Part shown: positions 1 to 9,904 of the stretch, piece by piece
Layout of the letters: every line of letters begins with the position of its first letter
How positions within the stretch are numbered: position 1 is the first letter of the stretch
Assembly: GCA_944989445.1 (NCBI GenBank)
Contig: CALYLW010000554.1
Span: forward strand, 1-64,000
Length of the DNA stretch: 64,000 bases
Direction of reading: 5' to 3'
Origin: Ampullaceana balthica
Taxonomy: Eukaryota; Mollusca; Gastropoda; Lymnaeidae
Translations under genes and position numbers: made by a program
Notes under the pieces: generated by a model
Database searches by the model: none
What the model saw: the letters and a program-made list of their open reading frames with translations, nothing else
Told to the model about the DNA's origin: nothing

Positions 1-1190
1 AGACTGTCTCCTATACCTGCGCCATCCCCCCACACATCGGACAGGAGAAAAAGAGATTTTTTTCATGTAGAAAGTGGCACATGTTACCAATCTAATATCA
101 TGTCCTGGAGAGCTAGGGATTACTCTCCAAGCTTTGGTTGTTTACACGGGAACAGCTGCTGCATCCGCTGTCCAGTGCCACACAGTATTGTCTGACCGTT
201 GGACTCACTAGCTATCTTATGCCAAACCACCCGGGTGTGTCCGGCGTGGGACGAGAAGTTGACAGGCGAACCACCTGGTCCGTCTGTCATTAAATGACTT
301 CTGTAACGTCATTTTAACGTCCATATGAAACAAGGGAATTAACCCTTTTATTAGATATGTGGTGACTTGCACAAATACTCAAAGAGTTATGCGGTCCGAC
401 AAGACCTTATAAACATAAATATTTAATTCATCTAATTTTTAAAAGGTCTACGAAGCCCCTAATAAGTTCTAATGTAAACATTAGGACTCCCAACGGCCAT
501 CGGTTATGGGACTTTAAAAAAAATAATAATTAAGAGGATTCTGCTTTAATTACTACACATTTTTGTATTTCCAAAAACATTTCTTGATGAAAGATTTTAT
601 TCAAATACGATTTTAAAAGCATACAAAAGTTGTAAAATATTTCAAATTTCTCAATATGTGTTTTACAAAAGAAGCCTATTCAAAAGCAGTTGTGCGTGTA
701 ATCAAAGGGTTGATTTAAAATCTTTTTTAAAAATCCTCTATATTAACGACCCTTTTAATACTTTCCTGTTGCGCGATTCGGTGCGTATTATATGGAGGAT
801 AATTTTTAAAAATATATTCCCACTCCGTGCGCGTTATATTAAACATGTTTTACGAGACATAACTAAAATTTTAGATTTTTGGATTGTCGTGCCCTGCGTA
901 TTGTAATGAATATTCTTTTATTTATGTCTCGTATATAAAGGATTTATAGTAAAAACTTTGTTTTTTTACGTTTTTTTGTGTTTAGAATTATTTTTATGAA
1001 TTTTAAAAAATACAACACATGTTCTCCAGCTATACAGATGATTATTGTCTTCTACGTTAAAAAAATATTTACATTGTAAACATTTGCTGTACATATAATT
1101 TTAGTATTCTTTATTACATTTATTGTAAGTATTATTTGTATATATTCTGTAAGTATTCTTTATGTCATATATTGTAAGTAAGTGGTACGC
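1..1190. other. AT-rich intergenic sequence, no gene seen
   Basis: No ORF here has recognisable protein character, and the 82-residue ORF at 658-906 has no motif. One part stands out. Around 835-955 the minus strand resembles the left end of the small inverted-repeat element at 8629-9210: both have an ACTATAAATCC-type end followed by TATAYRAGACATAA. The flank at 1100-1190 is a degenerate TATTGTAAGTA-rich run. Otherwise I see nothing. Confidence 0.5.
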
Positions 1191-1402
1191 ACAGACCGTG
1201 CTTGCGTTCACAGACCACGGCATACGCGGTGATTGTCTCTCACAATGTCCAGTCCCCTTTATTTACCCCAAATTCTGTCAGGTGCACACTTAGGCTCATC
1301 CTTGGGCGTAGGGAGCGGGTCCCTGCCTTTATTGAGACTCGAACCTGCGACACTTGGTACGCGCACTTCGCTCGTGCACAGTGCGCTTACATATCACATT
1401 AA
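1190..1402 (-). repeat. tRNA-derived SINE-like repeat (degenerate)
   Basis: Read on the minus strand, 1345-1334 gives GGTTCGAGTCTC, a good match to the RNA polymerase III B box. A tRNA-like stretch precedes it and a non-tRNA body follows. The body contains GTGGTCTGTGAACGCAAG (complement of about 1198-1215), which resembles TGGTCTGTGGACGCAAT in the SINE at 38.9 kb, so the two may be related. The A box is poor. The two short ORFs that cross this piece on the plus strand are not credible genes. Confidence 0.5.
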
Positions 1403-1568
1403 AATGTTTAATGTCATAATATCGACCAAATATGTAGAAACGTTATTATTTTTTGATATCCTACAGCTCTTATATCAGAGGCCCCGACTAGCCCTTCGGT
1501 TAACACCAGGCTATACAAGCCTATCGAGATACATTTTAATATCAGCTATCAGCGAGGCACCGAACGAA

Positions 1569-1835
1569 CGTGTGTAAAAACAAATATGCGACTAAATGGT
1601 GCAAATAAAAAATTATGCTACAATATGTGTAAAAACAAATTATGCTACAAAATAGTGTAAAAACAAATTATGCTACAAAATGGTGTAAAAAAAAGAATGC
1701 AACAAAATGGTGTAAGATTAAATTACTTTACACAGAGGTGTAAAACAATATATGTTAATAATAATTGGTTTATTGGTGTAAATTTGAAGTCAGCTACTAA
1801 TTGATGTAGACTAAAATATGCGACAAATTGATGTA
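1569..1835 (+). repeat. Minisatellite, about 28-bp unit
   Basis: Degenerate tandem copies of a unit like GTGTAAAAACAAATTATGCT followed by ACAAAATG. The best-preserved copies lie between about 1570 and 1710; later copies drift but keep a GTGTAA/GATGTA start and a TGCGACAA-like end. It has no coding sense. Confidence 0.7.
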
Positions 1836-2133
1836 AATATTTTTTTAACGCAATTTCAATTGGGAATTGCTTTTATACATTTGAAATGTCTGTGCACTGT
1901 TCGAGATTGCACATGCAACTCCTCCTGAACCATACCAGAAAGAGGGTTCAGGTCTTTTGCAAATATGCTAAGGAGGTCCCAATTAAGTGCAACGGCCCAA
2001 AAAAATATCGAAAAGGTTGTCTGGATTACGTGTAAAATAAAAAAATAAAAAATAAAACCCCGAACATATATCAGTATTTTGTCAATTTCTCGCCAACCAC
2101 AATATCTATCGGGTTGAAACAAACGCCAAACAA

Positions 2134-5034
2134 TCTAATATATAAAGCTCAGTTGGTGTTTGTATCTTTGTATGTTTGTATGTTTCACTTTTCGACTTTC
2201 TGTTAGACAGCCACGGAAAAACCAAATGACGGACGGGGACCAAATTTGGCAGGACGGTTCCTTTTACCCTGAAGGTGGTTTTAAGTTAGTTTTTGTAATT
2301 GTCCCTTTTGCCCGAATGCCGTAAATTAAATAATCAAAAAATGCAGAGACAAAGAACACAAAATTTAACCTCATTTCTGTATTGAACAAATTTACGCGGG
2401 CGTTCAAATGCCGTTCAAAGCGAGTTACTTTTGGTGACGTTTTTTTTCCCCCAATACTTTATTTTCAGCGGTGCGCATTAAAAAATATTATAATTTCTAA
2501 TTACGGTGCGCACATTTTCGTGTTCGCTTCATAATTTGAGCTGTGTAGTACAAAGAATTGTCATTTTCTTTACTGTTACTTTCTATATATTAGATAGACA
2601 CGTAAACATATTTAATTACAACTGCTACACGATGCATTAGATTTAATTGTTTACACGTTTAAATTTAATTGCGAATTTGTTTTAATTATTTTCTGTTCCA
2701 TAACTCGACATTTAATAAAAACCTATGTATGTAATAATTGTGTCAGTATTTTTTTCAAGGCTTCATTTTTAGCAGTGCGCGTTCTAAAATCTTTTATCAC
2801 CTGATTACTGTACGCACATTTTTGTGTACTCATCTTAAATTTAGCTGTGTGTGTCCTATTAATATAACATTTATATTTTGTTTGTCTTTTACATAAGCTA
2901 TTGTCTTTTACATAACCTATATACTTATACTATTTAAACTTAGGCTACCGGACCTTTTAACATATGTAGCCGTGTGGTGGCTAAGTTAATTTAACACAAT
3001 AACAAAGTCCAATTCACTGGGCCAGGATATCAAACAGTTTTATTTCACCCCAAAATGTAACAACTGTCCTGCATTACCACGTTCACTCCATTCGTTCCTA
3101 GCGCATCAAACTGCCATTCTCTCTCTCCTTTCCAGTGCATCTCGGTGCGGTGCACATGGTGCGGCGCTGTGTGGGTGTGCAGCTGTGTGGGTGTGCTCAC
3201 TACCACATTCTTAATCAACATCTCACACAGACAAGGGGCAGTGTATTACTGGTCCGCTGGCGTGGTGAACTCCAGTCACATCAAGGGCTGGATGACCTGC
3301 AGTGACGGACTGCTGGGGTTTAACTCTAGCAGACGGCTACACATAAGTAGATGAAACTGAATAAAGTGATACTGAAAACGCTTAACTATTTTGTATTGCG
3401 AATTGAATATGTTATGTTCATTCCTTTGATTATGGATTAACATAAGCCATTTTTAAAATCAATTATTGTCATGGTTTCACATGCGTTTTTAACATAAAAT
3501 TGATTTGTTTTTTTGTTTTTTTTAAAATTAGGAATATAGCCTAATTTCTTTATTTATCTTTATTATCTTTATCTCATAGACGCTGTTGCAAATATTGTAT
3601 TAATTACAATTATGTTACGATGCAGTGTCGTAAATATATAAGAGCTTTTTTAGTGACGACAGTGGCAGAGATCTTTGGAAAAATGTCAACAAAGCAGTGG
3701 CCTTTTTTTTAATGGATACAAACAAACAAACTGAGCTTTATATATTACATATGCGTTTAAATTATTTTATTTCAATTATTTTCACGATGCATTGTATTAA
3801 TATTTTACATGCAATGAATAAAATTGGGATTTTTAAAAAATTTAATTCATAACTCGACATTTAATTAGAAACCATAGATGTAGCGAGTTTATTTATGTTG
3901 AAAGTGATGGTCTTTGTCAAATAAACTTACACTTTAAAACAGTTTACTTAAGCTTTATATACACTATACATTATAAACTTTCGCTACCGAACGTATTAAC
4001 AAAAGTTGACTAAATTTAATAAAGTGATCCCGAAAACGCTTAATTCATATGAATTGCGAATTGAATATGTTTTTATGTTCATTCCTTTGTATTCAGAATA
4101 GCATAGGCCATTTCTAAAATTGCCTTTTAATCATTTTTAAGATGCGCGCATTAACAGTCGGTTGAATCTCTTTTTTTTTAATTTTTTTTTCAGATATAAA
4201 ATCTGGTGTGTGTGTGTGCATTGAATATAATTTACAAAATATGATGCCTTATCCGAAATAGGGAACCAAAAAAAAATTCCTTTTTGAAATTATACACATT
4301 GCTTATAAACCGTAAATATAAATCGTAAAATATAGAGACATACAAAATGTTAATTATTATTTCCCTGTTAAAACAATTGTGAATACGTCAAAAGGAGGAG
4401 TTATTTTGGTCCAGTACATTTACTTTATAACAAGACTTTATTTTATGCGGCCAGCTTTCTATATTGTCTAAATATGGTGTGCACATTTTTTTGATATCAT
4501 TTCTAATACGACCAGTTTTTTAAAAAAAAAGTATTTTAGAAAGTACATTTATAATTTTGTTTATTTGCGCTATACGTCACTTAGATTTTGCCTTTTAAAG
4601 GGATAGTGCCACATGTTCTTTATCTCATAGACGTGGTTACAAATATTATATAACTTACAACTGTGATAGGATGCAGTTTCATAATTATATATTAAATTTT
4701 TGAGTGACGAGGATGGTAGAGCTCTTCCGGAAAACCTATAAGTTATGTTAATTTTGTACAAGTGGGAATGAAATTGTAAATTTAGTCATTATGTTCGGAA
4801 AGAATCATTATTTAATAAATCATATCTTTTAAATAGTAAGGTTATGTTAAAAGGCACTGCATTAAGTGAAAACAAAACACGCGGTAAAATGTCATATCTC
4901 TGTTTCTCATAAGATTTTAACTAAATAGATGTATATGAAATTTAACTTGGCAAATAAAAATTGTAATAACCAGCAACTTATAATTGGATAAAGGGTCAGC
5001 ACACTCCCGCTACAAAGTGCGGGTATTTTTCTAG
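2134..5034 (+). mobile_element. Helitron, complete ends, 2.9 kb
   Basis: The 5' end is TCTAATATATAAAGCTC, with the TC expected of Helitrons. The 3' end has a CCCGC...GCGGG hairpin (about 5007-5024), a short spacer and CTAG at 5031-5034. The flanking bases are A (2133) and T (5035), the usual A^T target. The repeat A copies at 10.2 and 16.5 kb run straight through this point, so the boundaries are supported by an empty site. No Rep or helicase ORF survives, so it is non-autonomous. The interior holds old, diverged duplications: the CATAACTCGACATTTAAT stretch recurs near 2700 and 3847, and CTCATAGACG recurs near 3575 and 4624. A solo LTR lies inside. Confidence 0.88.
2965..3341. mobile_element. 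Solo LTR of a retrotransposon
   Basis: A 377-bp block begins TGTAGCCGT and ends ACGGCTACA, a perfect 9-bp terminal inverted repeat with TG/CA ends. It is flanked by the 4-bp direct repeat CATA (2961-2964 and 3342-3345). The host Helitron carries a diverged internal duplicate near 3990-4040 that continues from GCTACCG...TTAACA to AGT...AATAAAGTGAT without this block, which acts as an empty site. The 69-residue ORF inside it is not convincing. Strand cannot be set without an internal region. Confidence 0.75.
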
Positions 5035-5649
5035 TAGCTAATAATATTTAGAACAATGTTGAAGAAGGAATTTTTGAAAAATCTGATTTCTTTCGACTCC
5101 CGTAATTTTAGCAGCAATTTGTAGAAAGCAATTGTTTTGTTTAGTTTCAGAAATATTGATTTGAAATTACTTTTAATGTCATCTAAAATGATAGTTAATT
5201 TGGTTTTTCCCGCTTTTTGAATGCTAATGTTAGACTGTTGTATGGTGTGCATTATATTGAAACATTCTTGGTGTGACGCAGCGTGAGGGGATATGACGTC
5301 ATATTGTGTTTAGTTTTAGAATTACTTATTTGAATCGACTTTTATTGTAATCTAGAATGATTTCCCTTCATAATAAAATCGGAAATTCTTTGCTGGAAAT
5401 TGCGTTGAAATACTCATTCAAGTTTTTATTAGGGGCCGTCCATAAAGTACGTCACGCTATTTTGGACCATTTTTGCCCCCCCCTCCCCCTGTCAGAAACT
5501 GTCACAAATCTTGGGACCCCCCCCCCTCTTAAGTACGTCACACTTTCGACAAATTTTTTAATTAACATCTAATTAAAATATTTAATTTAATACTTAATTT
5601 ACACTTCACTATTTAACTGTATTAAAATATAAACATTTACACTTAAAAG

Positions 5650-5924
5650 TAGGGATATACCAGATTCAAAATTTTGAAATCCGACTGGAGCTGAATTTGG
5701 CCAGATTTATGAAGTGAAATCCGGCTGGAGCCGAAATCAGAATTTTTTAAACGGCGGATTCTGTATTTGCCGGAGCCATTATGAATATATATTCAAATAA
5801 GGGATCTACCGGCCAGCCGGATTTATGAAGTGAAACCTGCCGGACCTGAAGAAAGAGCCGGATTTTTAAAAATATCCGGATTCTGGATTTGCTGGAGCTG
5901 GAGCCAAATTCCTTTACACACCCA
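5650..5924. mobile_element. hAT-type MITE, CCGG-rich dimer family, copy 1
   Basis: It begins TAGGGATATACC and ends TTTACACACCCA, flanked by the perfect 8-bp duplication CTTAAAAG (5642-5649 and 5925-5932), which is the hAT signature. The body repeats phrases such as CCGGATTTATGAAGTGAAA, so it looks like two head-to-tail halves. Related copies lie at 21226-21509 and 22365-22658. Confidence 0.85.
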
Positions 5925-6487
5925 CTTAAAAGCGCTACAGTTTATTAAAATAACTTTAATAGTAGAATAGTTAATTGTCAACACATGTCACAGTTATTCA
6001 ATGAAACAGTAACTCAATCTAGATCTAATTTGAAAACAAAAATTGCAAAAATTAGACTTGACAATTATATAATACACATCATTTATCTGCTACTTTTTCA
6101 TTTACAATGGGCAAGGTCAAGTCTTAGATAATCTTCAGATTTTGCTTTCTATTGACACAGGATAAAAAGTAGATTAGCGAAACTTGACCTCAACCGTCGA
6201 TTAAATAATGAAAAGGAAACAAAACAATTTGACTACAAAAAAAAAGACTAGATTGACAAATAATGTGACCAACTCTTGTGCTGTATTGAATCTGTTTATT
6301 ATGATCCTATGAATTATGTTTCATTCAAAAATATTCACTGGACATCATCTTACAACCGTAAAGTGAAGTGTTCATCCATATTTACGACTGACATCAATCT
6401 TTCACAATCATCGTTTCCTTGAAGGATAATTGCAGAAAGATCAACTCGTTCTCATCTTGCCACTCAACAGCCTCTGTATGTGCATTT

Positions 6488-6706
6488 TTATCTTCTGGCA
6501 ATAACTGCCATAGGTTCTCTTTGCCTTCTCGAAGCAATTCTCAAAGAACGGATGCGTTTTATCTGAGTTGATTCTTGAACAGTTTGGGTGGGCACATTCT
6601 CCTGAGCCCGAGCTCTGTGTTGTCCTGTATGTTTCTTCAACATTGTTTGTGAGGCAAAATATAAGTGACATACTTTGCAAAGTCGATCAAATAAGCTGGT
6701 AATCAT
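6488..6706 (-). pseudogene. C2H2 zinc-finger ORF fragment inside element M1
   Basis: A 72-residue minus-strand ORF contains one good classical zinc finger: CKVCHLYFASQTMLKKHTGQ followed by H, with the spacing C-x2-C-x12-H-x3-H. No other domain is visible and the reading frame soon breaks; an overlapping frame (6441-6680) continues the similarity for a while. It lies between the ends of M1, so it may be what is left of that element's DNA-binding or transposase protein. It could also be host sequence carried by the element. The protein family is not recognised. Confidence 0.4.
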
Positions 6707-7145
6707 ATGGTTGTACTTTGAACTCCTGTTGATCTTGTCATAATGTAATCAAATTTGAGAGTTTTTGCTACAAAAAAGGAAGGAAATTTATGAGAACCTG
6801 CATCTGCTCTTTCTGAAGATTTTAGTCCATCAACTGTTTGGTTGATTGGGATTGGAGGAGGGAAGAATCTTGAAGGTAAAACGTTGAAATAAGAGCTTCA
6901 TACTTTGTCGCAACATTTCATGTCCTGATATTTAACAATTTGTGTGAAATATTGGCTGGTACAAACATGATTGTCAAACCATTACTGATCCTTCGATATC
7001 AGTCCTGCTGCATCCAATTCAGATTTATGAACACATTCAGGAGATACGCATTTCATGCTATTTTGACGTAAAACTAATTGTAATGTTTCAAAAAAAATTT
7101 GAAAAATATTTTTAAAGCTAGATATTTAATTTTTACTAAAATATA

Positions 7146-7376
7146 TCTAACACATAATCCCCCTTCCTATGCGTGTGTCTCCCCATCGAAAGGCGCGCAA
7201 AAAGGCGCTCGAAAGGCGCTCAAAAAGGCGCGCAAAATTATTATAAATAAATTAAACATTTTCGCTGTAAAAAATATTATATGACGTCATTGTTTTAGCA
7301 CAGAGCGCCAATTACATAAGCAACGCATGAACTATGCGTGTGTGTGAGCATATGCCTTGTTAGGCTTTTACACTAG
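7146..7376 (+). mobile_element. Short non-autonomous Helitron
   Basis: It starts TCTAACACATAATCC after A and ends with a small GCCT...AGGC hairpin, TTTTACA and CTAG (7373-7376) followed by T. The 231-bp body holds a repeated AAGGCGC motif (AAAGGCGCGCAAAAAGGCGC and variants) and a TATGACGTCATTGTTTT stretch that also occurs in the Helitron at 43306-43776, near 43464. That shared stretch supports the call. Confidence 0.6.
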
Positions 7377-7742
7377 TATATAAATAAATTAGAAACAAAA
7401 ATAAATAAAAAAATAAATGCGTGACATCAAACATGGCCTGACCCCCCTCCCCCTGTCACAAAGTGTCAAACTTTCTTAGACACCCCCCCCGTCGGAGCGT
7501 GACGTACCTTATGGACGGCCCCTTCTATTTTCTGCTTGGGGGCCCTCCATAAATGACCCCACGTGCCTATGAGGGGGGGTCACGCATTTGCAACGATGTG
7601 TGACGAGTGGGAGTGGTGACTTTATGTGACGTCTCATCAAAACTCGCTACTTTAAATAAAAGTTCTACTTAAATATTTGATTGTTTTCAATTTATTTAAT
7701 GACATTTTCAATGACTTCACACGTGTTACTATATTATAGTGC

Positions 7743-8561
7743 TGTTGTTGTTGTTCGTCCGTCGATTCGACGAAGACCACTCTAGTCATCCGAGGGTTGC
7801 TGGGCACTGGCTTTGTTTGTGCGTGCGCAGATGGCTGATGAGGCCGATCCTAGCACGGAAGGTTCGGGAACAGAAGGGACAAGGGACGCGTGGGACATCT
7901 CCAGGAGGGTTGACAGCACGGGCCTTTCGGGCTTTCCTCTTCTTTTCTGCGGAGGTGATCCTGTTTGCCTCGCATGACTTGGCACCTTCGTGGATGGAAG
8001 AACGCCAGGTGGAACGGTCCATTGCAGCAAGTTCCCACGTGTCTGGGTTGATGGCAAACGCTTTCAGTGAGACTTTCAGTGTGTCTTTGTAGCGTTTCTT
8101 TTGCCCACCGTGGGACCGCTGGCCATGCTGGAGCTCGCCATAGAAGAGTCTCTTTGGCAGTCTCTCGTCTGGCATTCGGACCACGTGCCCTGCCCAACGA
8201 AGCTGGGACTGCATCAGGAGTGTGAATATGCTGGGGAGACCTGCCTTGGTCAGTATCACTGTGTCTGGTATTTTATCCTGCCACTTTATGCCGAGGATCT
8301 TCCTGAGGCTTGTTGAATGAAAGTGGTTAAGCTTCCTAGCATGGCGCTGATACACAGTCCATGTTTCACACGCATATAGCAGTGTGGGGAGCACCACCGC
8401 CCTGTACACTTTCAGCTTGGTCTGGATGGTAACGCCTCTTCTGTTCCAGACATTTGGGTACAACCTGCCAAAAGTGGAGTTGGCTCTGGCAATTCTGACG
8501 CTCACTTCGTCATCGATGGTGACATTTTGCGACAGTGTGCTGCCTAGGTATATTATAGTGC
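7743..8561 (-). mobile_element. 5'-truncated LINE insertion (3' end of a non-LTR retrotransposon)
   Basis: Flanked by the 13-bp duplication TATATTATAGTGC (7730-7742 and 8549-8561). Its 3' end on the minus strand is a short CAA-repeat tail, as expected for target-primed reverse transcription. An open minus-strand frame covers nearly all of it: a YLGSTLS motif at the end of the reverse transcriptase, then a conserved LYACETW block, RWAGHVVRM, and a final C2H2-type finger (CPFCSRTFRARIGLISHLRT then H) near 7830-7890. The 264-residue ORF begins upstream, inside the host MITE, so its first dozen residues are not LINE-derived. The frame is unbroken, so the insertion is fairly young. The clade is not certain. 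Confidence 0.85.
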
Positions 8562-8628
8562 AGACTGACACTAAATACATACTTAAATGACAAATAAAAC
8601 AACCCCATAAAAACTAAGTTTTTGACTA

Positions 8629-9210
8629 TAAATCCCTTATATATGAGACATAACTAAAAGTATTGATTATGTTCAAAAGTGACAAACATTTCGAGACTGA
8701 AACCAAATTATCTCCCTTGGCTTTAAAACTAGGTCAAAACTCTAGCAGACGACGACAAAACGTTCTAAATAGTGATTTATATAGTATAGATAAACTAAAA
8801 ATGCATTAATTTAATTACGGTACGTTCGATCGATCTGACATTTTGATACAATGCATTGTTAGGTGAGACGAGTCTGTGTGTCAAATTTCAGCTCAATGGC
8901 TTCACTGGAAGTGGGTCATTTTCGACTTCTTTTGTTTTTCTAAATAGTGATTTATATAGATAAACTAAAAATGCATTAATTTAATTACGGTACGTTCGAT
9001 CGATGTGGATCTGAAATTTTGATACGATGCATTGTTAGGTGAGACGGGTCCGTGTGCCAAATTTCAGCTCAATGGCTTCACTGGAAGTGGGTCATTTTCG
9101 ACTTTTGTTTTTCCGCGGACGAGACGAACGAGACGAACGAGGTCGCGGTCGAGGGACGAACCGCGGTCGAGGACGATTGAGACGGCGGTGAAGTTAATAT
9201 AAGGGATTTA
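8629..9210. mobile_element. Small element with a perfect 14-bp terminal inverted repeat
   Basis: It starts TAAATCCCTTATAT and ends ATATAAGGGATTTA. Inside, a 175-bp block is duplicated in tandem (about 8764-8938 and 8939-9113), with GATTTATATA, GGTACGTTCGATCGAT and CTCAATGGCTTCACTGGAAG in each copy. A purine-rich, CG-rich GACGAACGAG run lies near the right end. There is no coding capacity. A related left end may occur inverted at about 835-955. The target duplication is not clear. Confidence 0.55.
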
Positions 9211-9240
9211 AAAAGTAATTTGCAACATGCTAAGTTTCAA

Positions 9241-9656
9241 CCACTGAAAGCAAGCTGCAGCCATTTGGAAAAAAAAACATTAGGAAAATTCTCCAGATCT
9301 CCTATTTTGAACACAAGACCAATGAATGTGTCTGGGCCAGAATAAACTCCATTGCGGGTCATCACGAAACCATTATAACAACAATTAAGAGGCGTAAGAT
9401 GGCATGGTTCGGTCATGTACAGCGACATGATACCCTGACAAAAATCATCCTTCAAGGCACTGTAGAAGGGGCCCGACGAAGAGGTCGACAGCGGAAAAGC
9501 TGGTTTGACAACATAAAAGAATGAACAGGGATGAGATTGAATGAATTATTGGCCGCCGTTAAATATAGGCAAAAGTGGAGATCGTTATCTGTTGATGTGA
9601 CCATGCGCTCCCCCCCAACGACCGCAACGGTCGCGGGACTGATGATGATGATGATG
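9241..9656 (+). mobile_element. 5'-truncated RTE-like LINE fragment
   Basis: Flanked by the 9-bp duplication AAGTTTCAA (9232-9240 and 9657-9665) and ending in a GATGATGATGATG tail. The sequence is about 90% identical by eye to the end of the LINE at 34325-34760, with the same encoded landmarks: TWFGHV-like (AWFGHV here), EGxRRRG and a final pro-rich stretch. It encodes only the region after the reverse transcriptase, and frames are broken. RTE is an inference from the GAT-repeat tail and the C-terminal sequence. Confidence 0.8.
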
Positions 9657-9904
9657 AAGTTTCAATGAGAAAATATGGCTTTTAAGAGGGGCTGGTCAAC
9701 GTTTTGTGACGTCATATTGAAGGGGCGTCTAAGCTTTTGTGACGGAGTGTGACGTGGGGGGAGGGGGAGGGTAAAAATCGGCCGAAATCGTGTGACGTCA
9801 ATTATGGACAGCCCCTTGGTGTTTCATAATTATCAAAGTAAAAAGTGAAGAGTATAATTTTAAGATTTCTTGTTTTACTAAGTGAAACTTAGTATTAGAT
9901 CTCA

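Larger units (their letters stand above)
1842..5431. repeat. Repeat A, copy 1 (split by a Helitron and by element M1)
   Basis: The left part (1842-2133) and right part (5035-5431) align with the uninterrupted copies at 9905-10612 and 16233-16925. The Helitron at 2134-5034 sits between them, and element M1 is inserted near the right end. All copies start with a TTTTTAACGCAATTTC-like sequence and carry GAAATTGCGTT near the right end, so AACGCAATTTC occurs as an inverted pair. The superfamily is unknown. Minus-strand ORFs in copies 1 and 2 encode similar peptides (a shared WREIDKILIY stretch), which may be a relic of coding sequence. Confidence 0.75.
5432..7522. mobile_element. DNA transposon M1 with GGGGCCGTCCATAAAGTACG ends
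   Basis: The two ends are inverted copies: GGGGCCGTCCATAAAGTACG on the left and GGGGCCGTCCATAAGGTACG as the complement of the right, each followed by a C-rich stretch with GTCACAAA. The flanks (TTA left, TT then C right) fit a 3-bp target duplication that has since changed. Sister elements M2 and M3 show perfect 3-bp duplications (TTG and CTA). A 3-bp duplication with GG-start ends would fit PIF/Harbinger, but no transposase confirms it. A hAT MITE (5650-5924) and a short Helitron (7146-7376) lie inside. A minus-strand zinc-finger ORF at 6488-6706 may be a relic of the element's own gene. Confidence 0.75.
7539..9815. mobile_element. MITE M2 (GGGGCC family) carrying three later insertions
   Basis: The left end is GGGGCCCTCCATAAATGACC and the complement of the right end is GGGGCTGTCCATAATTGACG, flanked by TTG on both sides (7536-7538, 9816-9818). 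After removing the LINE at 7743-8561, the inverted-repeat element at 8629-9210 and the LINE at 9241-9656, about 440 bp is left. That remainder aligns with the near-empty sister M4 at about 40490-40882: both have TTTAATGACRTTTT, CAATTTGCAACATGCTAA-like and GTGACGTCATA blocks in the same order. No transposase is present. Confidence 0.82.

Noticed and set aside
7739..8590. Plus-strand ORFs over the LINE
   Set aside because: The minus-strand frame encodes clear LINE motifs; the plus-strand ORFs are shadows.
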